NCBI GenBank assembly: GCA_005879605.1
Contig: VBKE01000016.1
Span: 1-57,866 of the forward strand
Direction: 5' to 3'
Length of the DNA stretch: 57,866 bases
From: Deltaproteobacteria bacterium
Lineage (GTDB): Bacteria; Desulfobacterota; Binatia; UBA9968
Part shown: positions 48,817 through 57,422 of the stretch, in pieces
How the letters are laid out: every line of letters starts with the position of its first letter
How positions within the stretch are numbered: position 1 is the stretch's first letter
Position numbers and translations under genes: made by a program
Notes under the pieces: model-generated
Seen by the model: only the letters and a program-made list of their open reading frames with translations
Told to the model about the DNA's origin: nothing
Database searches by the model: none

Positions 48817-49913
48817 TCGACCGGACTCGCGTTCGCCGCTTTCTTCCTAATTCTCTCCACCACCGCTTCAACTAAAACATCGCCTTTTTCAACGGTCATA
48901 GCCACCCGCAAGGCCAAGAGTTTATCTTTGGCAAAAGGAAACCGCATGAGTTTTAAAAGGTCCTTCTCGGTTGTCACGATCAGATCGACATGGCGCGACA
49001 AACGATTGATCCGCTGCCAGTCGCGCGCCGCATAAGAGTGATGATCAGGGAATTCCACCGTCTCGATGATGTCTGCTTCCCAGTCCTGTATCATGCGATA
49101 AAATCCTTTCGGATCGGCGATCCCTGTAACCGTCAGAATCTTACTCCGATAGAGTAGGCTGAGCGGGTATTCCTTCCATCGATTCGGGCCGAACCCGACG
49201 AGAGCGACTGATGTTAGCGAGCCTGTAAAACATCTTTTGGCCCCGTCGGTTGGGATCAAGGCCTTCCAACTCTCTTCCGCGCCCGTTACCAGGAAATAAT
49301 CAGCCCGCCGTAGAGAGCTGATCGGCTCTCGAAACGGACCTGCCGGGAGCATCCAGCCTTGCCAATCGATCCCTAGGAGCAAAAGATCCACGTCTCGCTT
49401 CAACTGACGATGTTGATAACCGTCATCCAAAAGAAATACGTCGATATCCTGTTCAGACAACAAATCACGAGCGGTTCGATGTCGATTCTTGCCGACACCG
49501 ACCGTTTGCCCGTAAAGACGCGCCATCATCAAGGGTTCGTCCCCGGCGGCTGACACATCCAGATCGGTTTCGGCTGACGCTGCCACATCGCCTTGAGCCT
49601 GCAAGATGAAAGACCTAAAATCCCTTCGTCGATAGCCTCGACTTAAAATGGCGACTTTAAAGCCGCGCTTCGTCAATTCTTGCGCGAGCCACAGGCAGCT
49701 GGGAGTCTTTCCGGTACCGCCAACTGTTAAATTGCCGATGCTAACGACGGCTTTGGGTAGCGCATGGACTCGGATCCAACCGCGCGAATAAAGTGCGTTA
49801 CGCACCTGTACAACAAACCGATAAAAACATGAAACCGGTGAAAGCAAAAGCCGAAACAGTCTAGCACTGAACCCTTTCCGCTCCCACACACCACGAATCC
49901 AAACACCATTCAT
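48813..49913 (-). CDS. lpxK: tetraacyldisaccharide 4'-kinase
   Basis: Membrane-associated kinase that phosphorylates the lipid A precursor at 4'. 366 residues: an N-terminal hydrophobic segment (LFRLLLSPVSCFYRFVVQVR), VVSIGNLTVGGTGKTPSCLW (P-loop, about 56-75), ILSRGYRR, LDDGYQHRQL and FPDHHSYAARDW. All are LpxK family features. Length fits. The 280-base gap upstream to waaA holds no gene. Confidence 0.92.
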   Translation of the reverse strand: MNGVWIRGVWERKGFSARLFRLLLSPVSCFYRFVVQVRNALYSRGWIRVHALPKAVVSIGNLTVGGTGKTPSCLWLAQELTKRGFKVAILSRGYRRRDFRSFILQAQGDVAASAETDLDVSAAGDEPLMMARLYGQTVGVGKNRHRTARDLLSEQDIDVFLLDDGYQHRQLKRDVDLLLLGIDWQGWMLPAGPFREPISSLRRADYFLVTGAEESWKALIPTDGAKRCFTGSLTSVALVGFGPNRWKEYPLSLLYRSKILTVTGIADPKGFYRMIQDWEADIIETVEFPDHHSYAARDWQRINRLSRHVDLIVTTEKDLLKLMRFPFAKDKLLALRVAMTVEKGDVLVEAVVERIRKKAANASPVE

Positions 49914-50193
49914 ACAATCGTGGCCCGGATTATTTCATGGATAGAGGAGATGCCGCAACACATTGTAAAACGAGGGATAAATCTTGACGGACGATGATAG
50001 AGAACGACATAGCTCCGATGACTTGTCTGGTGCTTGGCTATATATACGTTTCCTTTTTTCCGGTAGGAGCGCTCTAGACAGTTTGAAGACCCCCTCATGG
50101 CACAAGCCATTGCCATCGAAGGCAGGGCAAGAGAGTGTTTTAGTGACGACTAATCGGGTTAGTACACCCCACCCCCGCGCTGGACAATTGAAT
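49914..50193. other. intergenic region with a solo MITE-like end
   Basis: No convincing gene in 280 bases. GCCCGGATTATTTCATGG at 49923-49940 resembles one end of the element at 33739-33872 (with one extra T), directly next to the lpxK start. No matching partner end was found, so it may be a fragment. No terminator seen. Confidence 0.45.
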
Positions 50194-51465
50194 CTAAATC
50201 GTCCCCGCTTGAAGATACCCCACCACAAGACCGATGCTTCGCTCCAAGACTCCACGATCTGCCGCTATCGCATATGCCCTCTCACCGAGCATCTTGCGTC
50301 GTTGCGGATCCTTAAGCAGGTCGCTGATTTCACGAATTAAATCCTCTGCTCCCCCCACTTCAATGGCGGCCCCCTGCTTTTTCATCTCGGCGGCAAGGGA
50401 ACTGAAATTCGTCATATGGGGGCCAAAGAGAACCGGCTTGCTGAAGCGCGCCGGCTCAAGAATATTGTGTCCTCCAGCCTCGATCAAACTGCCACCGACA
50501 AACGCAATATCGCCTATAGCATAGAAATTTTGCAGCTCCCCCACCGTATCGAGAAACGTAATATCTTTATCAAAGCTAACCCGACCGTTAAATTGGCTCT
50601 TTTTTTCAAAGCTTAAACCGGTCTTCTTGAGCAGCCTTTCAACCTCCGCAAAACGCTGCGGATGTCGAGGAGCCAATACCATCTGCAAATTAGAGAACTG
50701 CTGTTTCAATGTGACGAAAACTTTAAGGAGAATCTCCTCTTCACCCCGATGCGAGCTACCAACCACCAGCAAAGGAGTATCCCGCCGTGCTTCGTTGTCA
50801 ACGACCCTTGTGCCGATTTCCGAAATATGTTTGAGGCTCCCTGTTACCACAACCTTGTTTCCCTCGGCTCCTAATTTTATTATGCGATCGGCATCCTCTT
50901 TCGATTGCATACCGAGGGCCGTGAAGCATCGCATGACTTGCCGGAAAAGCCCACCGAGCAACGAGTACCTCTGAAAGGCTCGGTTCGAGACTCGTCCGCT
51001 AAGCAGCAAAGTGGGAACCCCCCTTTTGTAAGCCTCCCGCAACAGATTCGGCCAAATCTCCGTCTCTATAAGGATAAGCACCGACGGTTCCACCTTGGCG
51101 AAGGCACGGCGAACGATCCAAGGCACATCTAACGGAAGAAAGAGCACAACGTCCGCGGAGCTAATGTCTGTGGCTATGCGATTTCCTGTCGACGTGAACG
51201 TAGAAAGAACTATTTTACGTACCGGGAAAATTCTCTTGAGTTCCTGTACGAGTCGGATCGCGGAACGCACCTCGCCGACCGAAGCGGCATGAATCCAAAC
51301 GGGCCGACCGGCTGCAACAGACCCGATATCTCCATCTGAATATATGCCCAAACGCTGACTCAACCCGGCTCGATACCTTTCTCGGAGCAACAGTAGGAAT
51401 GGCAAGAAGGGCAAGCTAATGAGAAACGCCAGAGAGAGAGAGAGATTGTAAAGGAAATAAAACAC
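50194..51465 (-). CDS. waaA: 3-deoxy-D-manno-octulosonic acid transferase
   Basis: Transfers Kdo from CMP-Kdo to lipid IVA. 423 residues: N-terminal membrane anchor (FLYNLSLSLAFLISLPFLPF), RPVWIHAASVGEVRSAIRLV (about 53-72), LIETEIWPNLLREA (about 130-143), GSSHRGEEEILL (about 240-251) and the HNILEPARFSKPVLFGPHM segment. GTG 51465 start with GAGGG upstream. It follows the remnant of msbA and lpxB on the same strand. Confidence 0.93.
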   Translation of the reverse strand: MFYFLYNLSLSLAFLISLPFLPFLLLLRERYRAGLSQRLGIYSDGDIGSVAAGRPVWIHAASVGEVRSAIRLVQELKRIFPVRKIVLSTFTSTGNRIATDISSADVVLFLPLDVPWIVRRAFAKVEPSVLILIETEIWPNLLREAYKRGVPTLLLSGRVSNRAFQRYSLLGGLFRQVMRCFTALGMQSKEDADRIIKLGAEGNKVVVTGSLKHISEIGTRVVDNEARRDTPLLVVGSSHRGEEEILLKVFVTLKQQFSNLQMVLAPRHPQRFAEVERLLKKTGLSFEKKSQFNGRVSFDKDITFLDTVGELQNFYAIGDIAFVGGSLIEAGGHNILEPARFSKPVLFGPHMTNFSSLAAEMKKQGAAIEVGGAEDLIREISDLLKDPQRRKMLGERAYAIAADRGVLERSIGLVVGYLQAGTI

Positions 51466-51481
51466 CTGGGGACCGCCCTCG

Positions 51482-51582
51482 TTACTGGAGTGTTTCCTGT
51501 TCTGTTGCGGCTTTCACGTCGTAGAAACGTACGGCCAGACATACGGTTTAAGAAACGGCAGCTGACGTAGGTAGGTCTTCAT
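51482..51582 (-). pseudogene. remnant of an msbA gene reduced by internal deletion
   Basis: ATG 51582 opens MKTYLRQLPFLKPYVWPYVS, matching the MsbA start at 35785 (MKNYRRLLRFLKPYIWPHFT), then hits a stop at 51514. The next frame reads RFYDVKAATEQETLQ to a TAA at 51482, plausibly the old C-terminus, 17 bases before waaA. So almost the whole gene was deleted between its two ends. The N-terminal match is seen directly; the C-terminal reading is inference. Confidence 0.65.
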
Positions 51583-51601
51583 GTCTGGATTTCAGGCGGC
51601 T

Positions 51602-52753
51602 TTAACTCACCATTGCCAAAGCAAGATCCGCTACTCTGTCTGCCGCTCCTGAAGGTCCCAGTTTCTCGCGCAGCTCGGATAACTTCTCAATGATTTGGGA
51701 GCGAGCCGGTTGGTTGTCCAAAAGCGTCCGACTCTCTTCGATAAGCCGTTGCGCCGTCAAATCGGCTTGGACGAGTTCCGGAACCAGTCTTTCTCCGGCG
51801 ATTAGATTGACCATGCCGATATGATCCACTCGCACCAGCAAGCGCGCAAGGCAATAAGTCAGCCAGGACAAGCGATAGACAATAATCATGGGTTTCCGCA
51901 GCAGCGCCGTTTCCAGAGTAGCGGTTCCGGACGCGGTCCAGACGAGATCGCTGGCGTTCACCGCGTCGTAACGGGCTTGATCGATCACCGGCATCTTGAG
52001 ATTGACCCGGGCCACCATCGACCGCAGTTCGCCGGCATCCACGGTATCGGCCCGCACGACCAAAAACTGAATCTCACGTTCGCTGCTCAAACGCGCCGAC
52101 GCTTCTAACATCACCGGCAAGTGATAGGAAACTTCCCGATGCCGACTGCCAGGCAACAGAGCGATCGTTGGCTTGGCGGGATCCAGGCCGAGTCTACTCA
52201 AAACGGTTTCCCGATCCTCTTTCACATGAACCGCGTCCAGTAACGGATGGCCGACGAAAACGACTTTGACGCCGTGGCTTTCGTAGAAGGAAACCTCGAA
52301 CGGAAACACCACCGCCATTTGATCCACCCAACGAGCGATCTGCCGCACCCGGCCTCGACGCCATGCCCAGATTTGCGGACTCACATAGTAGAGAACTGGA
52401 ATGTGCAGGGCCTTCGCCAGCTTGGCCAACCGTAAATTAAACTCCGGGAAGTCAACCAGTATCAAAAGATTGGGCCTCCGCTGGCGTAGGGTTCGACGCA
52501 AGAGCCTGTAGGCACGCCATACATTTCCCAGATTTCCCGCGAGCTCGACGAAACCCATACCAGTAAGCTTTGAAACGCTAAAAAGAGCCTCGAAATCCGT
52601 TTGCCCTAACTGCTCTCCCGCAACGCCATAGGCCTTGAGCGTCGGGTCTCGCGTTCGCAAGGCCTTTATCAGATTCGCGCCGTGAATGTCACCCGAGGCT
52701 TCCCCGACGACAAGCATGATCTCTTTCCCTTGCTTGGCCACCCTGGTAGGCAA
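51602..52753 (-). CDS. lpxB: lipid-A-disaccharide synthase
   Basis: GT19 enzyme joining UDP-diacylglucosamine and lipid X. 383 residues: VGEASGDIHGANLIKAL (about 17-33), GMGFVELAGNL, LVDFPEFNLRLAKLAK (about 97-112), VFPFEVSFYE, LLPGSRHREV and ASGTATLETALLRKPMIIVY (about 270-289). All match LpxB. The start at 52753 adds about 10 residues before the conserved region. Fifteen bases from the oxidoreductase gene. Confidence 0.94.
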   Translation of the reverse strand: MPTRVAKQGKEIMLVVGEASGDIHGANLIKALRTRDPTLKAYGVAGEQLGQTDFEALFSVSKLTGMGFVELAGNLGNVWRAYRLLRRTLRQRRPNLLILVDFPEFNLRLAKLAKALHIPVLYYVSPQIWAWRRGRVRQIARWVDQMAVVFPFEVSFYESHGVKVVFVGHPLLDAVHVKEDRETVLSRLGLDPAKPTIALLPGSRHREVSYHLPVMLEASARLSSEREIQFLVVRADTVDAGELRSMVARVNLKMPVIDQARYDAVNASDLVWTASGTATLETALLRKPMIIVYRLSWLTYCLARLLVRVDHIGMVNLIAGERLVPELVQADLTAQRLIEESRTLLDNQPARSQIIEKLSELREKLGPSGAADRVADLALAMVS

Positions 52754-52767
52754 ACATCCCCGCCACG

Positions 52768-53703
52768 TTAAAGTTGTGAACTGATCATCGAAGCGATCTC
52801 AAGAGCCCGTAACCCCTCCAGGCCACTGACGAGCGGCAAGGCCCTCGTACGCACACAGTTGAGAAACGAGTCAATTTCATCCGCCAACGCATCGCCCTCC
52901 TTGATTTCGATGTTTTCACCTCGGATATCGAGCCACCCAGCGCCCGGGGGTGGTTTATGAAAAATTTGTGCTCGCCGCTGATCGTAATCGATGGAAATAT
53001 AGGCATCGGGCTGAAAAAATCTCACTTTTCTCTCGCGCTTCATAGAGACTCGACTGGAGGTAACATTAGCGATGCAACCGTCGGCAAAGGCGATGCGAGC
53101 ATTGGCGATGTCAGGCTTATCGGTTAGGACCGGAACGCCAACCGCTTCCACTCGCTTTACGGGAGAGCGAACCAAGCTGGCGATAACGTCGATATCGTGA
53201 ATCATGAGATCGAGCACGACGTCGACGTCGGTGCCACGATCCACGAACGGCGCTAAGCGATGGCACTCGACGAACTTGGGCTCTTTGATGACGCTTTCAA
53301 GTCTGCGAATGGCCGGATTAAATCGTTCCAGATGGCCAACTTGAAGGATCCGCTGCTTCGCCTGCGCGAGATCCACGAGATCTCTGGCTTCGGCGATATC
53401 CGGGGTTAAAGGTTTCTCCACCAATACATCGACTCCGGCCTCGAGGAAATCGCGCGCGATGCGATAATGGAGCTGGGTGGGAACCGCAATGCTGACACAT
53501 TGAACCTGACCGAATAGCTGCCGGTAATCCGTCAGTGCTTGTGTCCGCAAGTTTTTCGCGATCTCCAGAGCTCGTTCTTCGTTGACGTCTACAACCCCGA
53601 CCAAGGTCGCCTTGTTCGACGCGGCATATTTTTCCGCGTGAAATTTACCGAGGTATCCGACGCCTACGACCCCGACTAAGATCTTCGCTCCGGTCATCAT
53701 CAT
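52768..53703 (-). CDS. Gfo/Idh/MocA-family oxidoreductase of the lipid A cluster
   Basis: NAD(P)-dependent sugar oxidoreductase family. GVVGVGYLGKFHAEKYA (Rossmann motif near the start), VSIAVPTQLHYRIARDFLEA, VDVLVEKPLTPDIAEARDL (the EKP motif, catalytic Lys) and DLMIHDIDVIASL. 311 residues from ATG 53703, which follows GAGG; the open frame up to 53745 runs into lpxI. In several lineages a gene of this family lies between lpxI and lpxB; there it has been linked to making 3-amino sugar (GnnA-like) for lipid A. No GnnB aminotransferase is seen here, so the role is open. Confidence 0.85.
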   Translation of the reverse strand: MMMTGAKILVGVVGVGYLGKFHAEKYAASNKATLVGVVDVNEERALEIAKNLRTQALTDYRQLFGQVQCVSIAVPTQLHYRIARDFLEAGVDVLVEKPLTPDIAEARDLVDLAQAKQRILQVGHLERFNPAIRRLESVIKEPKFVECHRLAPFVDRGTDVDVVLDLMIHDIDVIASLVRSPVKRVEAVGVPVLTDKPDIANARIAFADGCIANVTSSRVSMKRERKVRFFQPDAYISIDYDQRRAQIFHKPPPGAGWLDIRGENIEIKEGDALADEIDSFLNCVRTRALPLVSGLEGLRALEIASMISSQL

Positions 53704-53711
53704 CGCCTCGG

Positions 53712-54518
53712 TCAACTGCCGACAGCCACCACCGAAATACCGCAAGCCTCCGCGTCTTTTAATAGCCTTTGTTTTTCAAGTAGGATCGTTTTACCCGCCT
53801 CGACCGCCAACACCACCCCTCCGACGGCGCCCATGTTTTTGATCGTATCGACGCCGACCGCAGGAACATCGAAGCGAAGATCCTGGTGCGGCTTGCTGAC
53901 TTTGACAACAACGAACCCGGATTTTGCTAAGGCGCCAGCCCTTTCCATGGCTGCGTCGGTGCCCTCCACGGCCTCCACCGCCACAACGACTCGATCTTTC
54001 ACGATCACGGTCTGGCCGATACCGAGACGTCCAATCTCCTTGGCAACCTGAAACCCCAATCGGACATCTTCCCATTCACTGGCTGTTGGGGCGCGTTGAG
54101 TGAGCACGCCTTCCCGGGCGATGATATGTGACAGACACAGGGTCGACTGCAAGATCGTGATCCCCTCTTCCGCCAACTCGTCGGCGACGCCGCGCAACAA
54201 AGCGTCATCCTCCCGACTCTTTACGCGCGTCAGAAAGCGTACACCACGCCAATCCGGCCTAAAGTTGCCGAACAACTTGACCTTTCGGATTCCTCCGGCC
54301 ATAACGGCTTCGGTAATACCGGCGCTGTGAAAAGTTTCGATAATTTTTCCCAGTTGTCCGACGTAAACCCAAGTGACGTCGTCCAATAGTTTATCGATCT
54401 CCTCCATCGTCTCGCCCCTATGGGCGACGGCCACCAACGCGTATCCTTCTCGTTTCGCCTCTTCAGCGAAGATCAGCGGAAACTTACCATTGCCTGCGAT
54501 CAACCCTAGCTTTTTCAC
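53712..54518 (-). CDS. lpxI: UDP-2,3-diacylglucosamine pyrophosphatase LpxI
   Basis: Cleaves UDP-2,3-diacylglucosamine to lipid X, replacing LpxH in many alpha- and deltaproteobacteria. 268 residues: LGLIAGNGKFPLIFAEEAKR at the start, AVAHRGET, VMAGGIRKVKLF, the TILQSTLCLSHI segment and FDVPAVGVDTIKNM near the C-terminus. These are DUF1009/LpxI features. Between lpxA and the oxidoreductase on the same strand. No lpxH is present in the window. Confidence 0.9.
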   Translation of the reverse strand: MKKLGLIAGNGKFPLIFAEEAKREGYALVAVAHRGETMEEIDKLLDDVTWVYVGQLGKIIETFHSAGITEAVMAGGIRKVKLFGNFRPDWRGVRFLTRVKSREDDALLRGVADELAEEGITILQSTLCLSHIIAREGVLTQRAPTASEWEDVRLGFQVAKEIGRLGIGQTVIVKDRVVVAVEAVEGTDAAMERAGALAKSGFVVVKVSKPHQDLRFDVPAVGVDTIKNMGAVGGVVLAVEAGKTILLEKQRLLKDAEACGISVVAVGS

Positions 54519-54569
54519 GCGCCCAGTGCACCCAGAGGCCGGAAATAAATGGACGGACCGAAACCCTCG

Positions 54570-55358
54570 TCAGCGACAAACCCCCCGTTGGGAATTAGCA
54601 ATGAAAGAAACGAGACTCTCGATCTCCGAGGATGGAGTTACCTCCTGGCGAACCTTCTCCAAAGCGTCTTTTATTTTCAGCTTGGACTTGAAGATGATGC
54701 GGTACGCCTTTCTCAATGCGTCAATCTTTCTCCTCTCAAAGCCCCGACGTCTTAACCCTTCGATATTCAATCCGTGGAGCCGAGCACGATCCCCGGTGGC
54801 ATTGCAAAAAGGCGGCACGTCCTTGGAGACCATCGAACCGGCTCCGAGAATCGCGCCGGAACCAACCTTGACGAATTGATGAATGCCAACCAGTCCGCCC
54901 ACGATAACATCATCCTCGATGACGACGTGGCCGCCTAACGTCGCTCCGTTAGCGACGATATTTCGATTTCCAAGGATACAATCGTGAGCGATATGGCAAC
55001 ACATCATCAAAAGATTATGATCGCCCACCCGGGTCGCCATGCCGCCGCCCGCGGTCCCGGGATTGAGCGAAACATATTCCCTGATGACGTTATGATTCCC
55101 GATGGTGAGCTCGCTGGGCTCTCCCTTGTACTTGAGATCTTGCGGCACAGAACCCACACTGGCGAACTGAAAAACGGCATTACCTTCTCCCAGGGTTGTC
55201 CGACCTTCAATCACTACATGGGATTTGATCCGCGTGCCTTTGCCGATCTTGACGCCAGCTCCGATGATCGAGTACGGACCAATCTCGACATCTTGGTCCA
55301 ATTCCGCGGCCCCGTCCACCATGGCGGTCTCGTGAATCTTTCTCACATGCTCACCCAC
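54570..55358 (-). CDS. lpxA: UDP-N-acetylglucosamine O-acyltransferase
   Basis: First step of lipid A synthesis, left-handed beta-helix trimer. 262 residues with many hexapeptide repeats (VEIGPYSIIGAGVKIGKGTR), the catalytic-His region MCCHIAHDCILGN (about 118-130), GGHVVIEDDVIVGGLVGIHQ and a C-terminal helical part (GLNIEGLRRRGFERRKID). The start at 55358 is within a 17-base gap after fabZ. 51 bases from lpxI. Confidence 0.95.
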   Translation of the reverse strand: MGEHVRKIHETAMVDGAAELDQDVEIGPYSIIGAGVKIGKGTRIKSHVVIEGRTTLGEGNAVFQFASVGSVPQDLKYKGEPSELTIGNHNVIREYVSLNPGTAGGGMATRVGDHNLLMMCCHIAHDCILGNRNIVANGATLGGHVVIEDDVIVGGLVGIHQFVKVGSGAILGAGSMVSKDVPPFCNATGDRARLHGLNIEGLRRRGFERRKIDALRKAYRIIFKSKLKIKDALEKVRQEVTPSSEIESLVSFIANSQRGVCR

Positions 55359-55375
55359 TCCGCGCGAGCCGCCCT

Positions 55376-55813
55376 CTACTCCATCTCGATTTCCATCGCT
55401 GAGATTTCCGCCTGGGCGACCAACTTACCGTCGACCGAAGCGACTCCCTGCATCTTCCAAAAAGTGCCCCGACGTTTAAGACAGGTGAGCTCCAAACGCA
55501 GCTGGTCTCCCGGTTCCACCGGACGCTTAAACTTCACTTTATCCAGCCCGGTCAAAACAAAAACCTTGTCGCCCGCCATTCCGCCTCGGGCGTTGCGCGC
55601 AAAGATGGCGCCCACTTGAGCCATGGCCTCGCAAATCAACACTCCCGGCATGACGGGCCGATTGGGAAAATGGCCTTGAAAAAAAGGCTCATTGATGGAC
55701 ACGTTTTTTATACCGACAATTTTTTCGTCCCCGTGAATCTCCGCAATCCGATCCACAAGCAGGAAAGGATATCGATGGGGAATACGCTTGAAGATTTCCT
55801 TAACGTCGAGCAT
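55376..55813 (-). CDS. fabZ: 3-hydroxyacyl-[acyl-carrier-protein] dehydratase FabZ
   Basis: Hot-dog fold dehydratase of fatty acid elongation; supplies or competes for 3-hydroxyacyl-ACP used by LpxA/LpxD. From ATG 55813, 145 residues, the family length: [17 protein letters not shown] (catalytic His, about 6-22), [20 protein letters not shown] (catalytic Glu, about 57-76). The open frame extends to 55927 through the lpxD end, so that start is rejected. Five bases from lpxD. Confidence 0.95.
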   Translation of the reverse strand: MLDVKEIFKRIPHRYPFLLVDRIAEIHGDEKIVGIKNVSINEPFFQGHFPNRPVMPGVLICEAMAQVGAIFARNARGGMAGDKVFVLTGLDKVKFKRPVEPGDQLRLELTCLKRRGTFWKMQGVASVDGKLVAQAEISAMEIEME

Positions 55814-55818
55814 CGCGT

Positions 55819-56880
55819 TCAGGCTCCTTTTCCTCCCTTGAGAATCTCCGACATCTTCTTCTCCAACTGCCGCACGGAATTCCACAATTTGGGCAACTGG
55901 GGCAAGAGCGTCATCACTTTCAACCACTCATGATGCGGCGCGGCCGCGATGCCACCGGAGAGAACAGCTCCCGGCGGAACCGACTTCGGTATTCCCGATT
56001 GCGGGCCGATCTTCGCTCCATCACCAATCTCGATATGATTGATAACACCCACCTGGCCTGCCAACGTCACATCTTTGCCTATTCTTGTGCTACCGGCAAT
56101 CCCTGCCTGAGCCGCGATGACGGAATTTTCCCCAACCATCACGTTGTGGGCAATCTGCACGAGATTGTCAATCTTTGTACCACGACCGATAACCGTGCGT
56201 CCCAATGTCGCCCTGTCCACCGTTGTGTTTGCGCCGATTTCAACGTCGTCTTCGACTTCCACCGTTCCGACCTGCGGAATCTTGATCCGATCCTTGCCCT
56301 CCCCCGCATAGCCGAATCCATCGCTTCCGATAACGACCCCGGGCTGAAGGATCACCCGATTTCCTATTCGGCATCCTTCACGGACGACCACGTTGGGGTA
56401 AAGAACGCAGCCGTCGCCGACGCGGCAGTCTTCCCCCAAGAACACGCCGGGGTAAAGAACGGTTCGTTTCCCGATCTTCACGCCCCGGCTGACAAAAGCC
56501 TGAGGGAATATGGTGACTTCCTCATCCAGGATCGCCGTAGGGTCAACCTGCGCGAGTGAACTAATCTGATGACTATAATGAATAGGAGCACTAAAGAGCT
56601 GAAGAATTTTGGCAAAGGCGATGTACGGACTGGCTGTCTCAAGATAGCCTTTGCCTGTTTCAGCCGGCGTGTCGGCAATCACACCAGGGCCCACGATGAT
56701 GGCGCTGGCTTTGCACTGGGTTAGAAACTGCCGATAACGAGGGTTGGCTAGAAACGTGATTTCGCCGGGTCCGGCCTCATCGATGGCCGCGACCTTGTGA
56801 ATGGAAACTTCGGCGTCCCCTATGACCCTCCCGCCGACATGCTGGGCAAGCTCCGCGAGAGTTTTCGCTGCCTTGGTCAC
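55819..56880 (-). CDS. lpxD: UDP-3-O-(3-hydroxyacyl)glucosamine N-acyltransferase
   Basis: Adds the second acyl chain in lipid A synthesis. 353 residues: an N-terminal uridine-binding domain (about 1-100, [16 protein letters not shown]), then left-handed beta-helix repeats ([20 protein letters not shown]), [13 protein letters not shown], the catalytic-His segment [20 protein letters not shown] and C-terminal helices with [14 protein letters not shown]. Starts at GTG 56880, directly after the ompH stop. Confidence 0.95.
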   Translation of the reverse strand: MTKAAKTLAELAQHVGGRVIGDAEVSIHKVAAIDEAGPGEITFLANPRYRQFLTQCKASAIIVGPGVIADTPAETGKGYLETASPYIAFAKILQLFSAPIHYSHQISSLAQVDPTAILDEEVTIFPQAFVSRGVKIGKRTVLYPGVFLGEDCRVGDGCVLYPNVVVREGCRIGNRVILQPGVVIGSDGFGYAGEGKDRIKIPQVGTVEVEDDVEIGANTTVDRATLGRTVIGRGTKIDNLVQIAHNVMVGENSVIAAQAGIAGSTRIGKDVTLAGQVGVINHIEIGDGAKIGPQSGIPKSVPPGAVLSGGIAAAPHHEWLKVMTLLPQLPKLWNSVRQLEKKMSEILKGGKGA

Positions 56881-57384
56881 TTATTTCTTGGTTCGACTGT
56901 TATAAACGTCAATGACTTTAGTCGTTATATCGATCGCTTGGTCGCTGTAAAGAATTTGGGAGCGCTCCAATATCAACGTAAATTTTTCCGCTTTGCCCAC
57001 CTCATTGACGATTTTTTCCAACTCCTTGAGAATATCACCGGTCATTTCGCCTTCTTTTTGACGCAGCTCCTGCTGCTGGTCGGTCATGGTGCGCTGATAA
57101 TTTACATAACGCCTCTGGAGATCACCTTCCAGATTTCTTCTTTCGTCTTCCTTAAGCAAAGGCCCCTTCTTGTCCAACTCACTTTTGAGCCGCTCCAGCT
57201 CTTGTTTCTCTTTCAAAAGATCCGCCTCGGCTTTCTTCACTTGAGCCTGAAACCTGTCCTTGGCGCGCTTTCCCGCCTGCGACTCCGAGATCGCTCGTTG
57301 CACGTCGATAAAACCGATCTTCACTTGGCTCCGCCCGATTGACGGGAAAAACAGCAAGGACAATACCACCAACCAATACTTCAC
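56881..57384 (-). CDS. periplasmic chaperone OmpH/Skp
   Basis: Trimeric jellyfish-like chaperone delivering outer-membrane proteins to BamA. GTG 57384 is chosen since GGAGG lies five bases upstream; the frame upstream to 57405 has no such site. The first 20 residues are a signal peptide (YWLVVLSLLFFPSIGRS), then QVKIGFIDVQRAISES and a long coiled coil (KKAEADLLKEKQELERLKSE, QQELRQKEGEMTGDILKELE). 167 residues. Immediately downstream of bamA, the standard arrangement. Confidence 0.9.
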   Translation of the reverse strand: MKYWLVVLSLLFFPSIGRSQVKIGFIDVQRAISESQAGKRAKDRFQAQVKKAEADLLKEKQELERLKSELDKKGPLLKEDERRNLEGDLQRRYVNYQRTMTDQQQELRQKEGEMTGDILKELEKIVNEVGKAEKFTLILERSQILYSDQAIDITTKVIDVYNSRTKK

Positions 57385-57422
57385 CTGGACCTCCGGAAAA
57401 CTCAATTTTTATTAAAAGGGAA

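Noticed and set aside
55814..55927. N-terminal extension of fabZ by 38 codons
   Set aside because: The extension reads through the end of lpxD in another frame; FabZ homologs start at about [16 protein letters not shown].
55930..56559. 209-codon plus-strand open frame
   Set aside because: Antisense to lpxD; the hexapeptide repeat pattern belongs to the minus strand.
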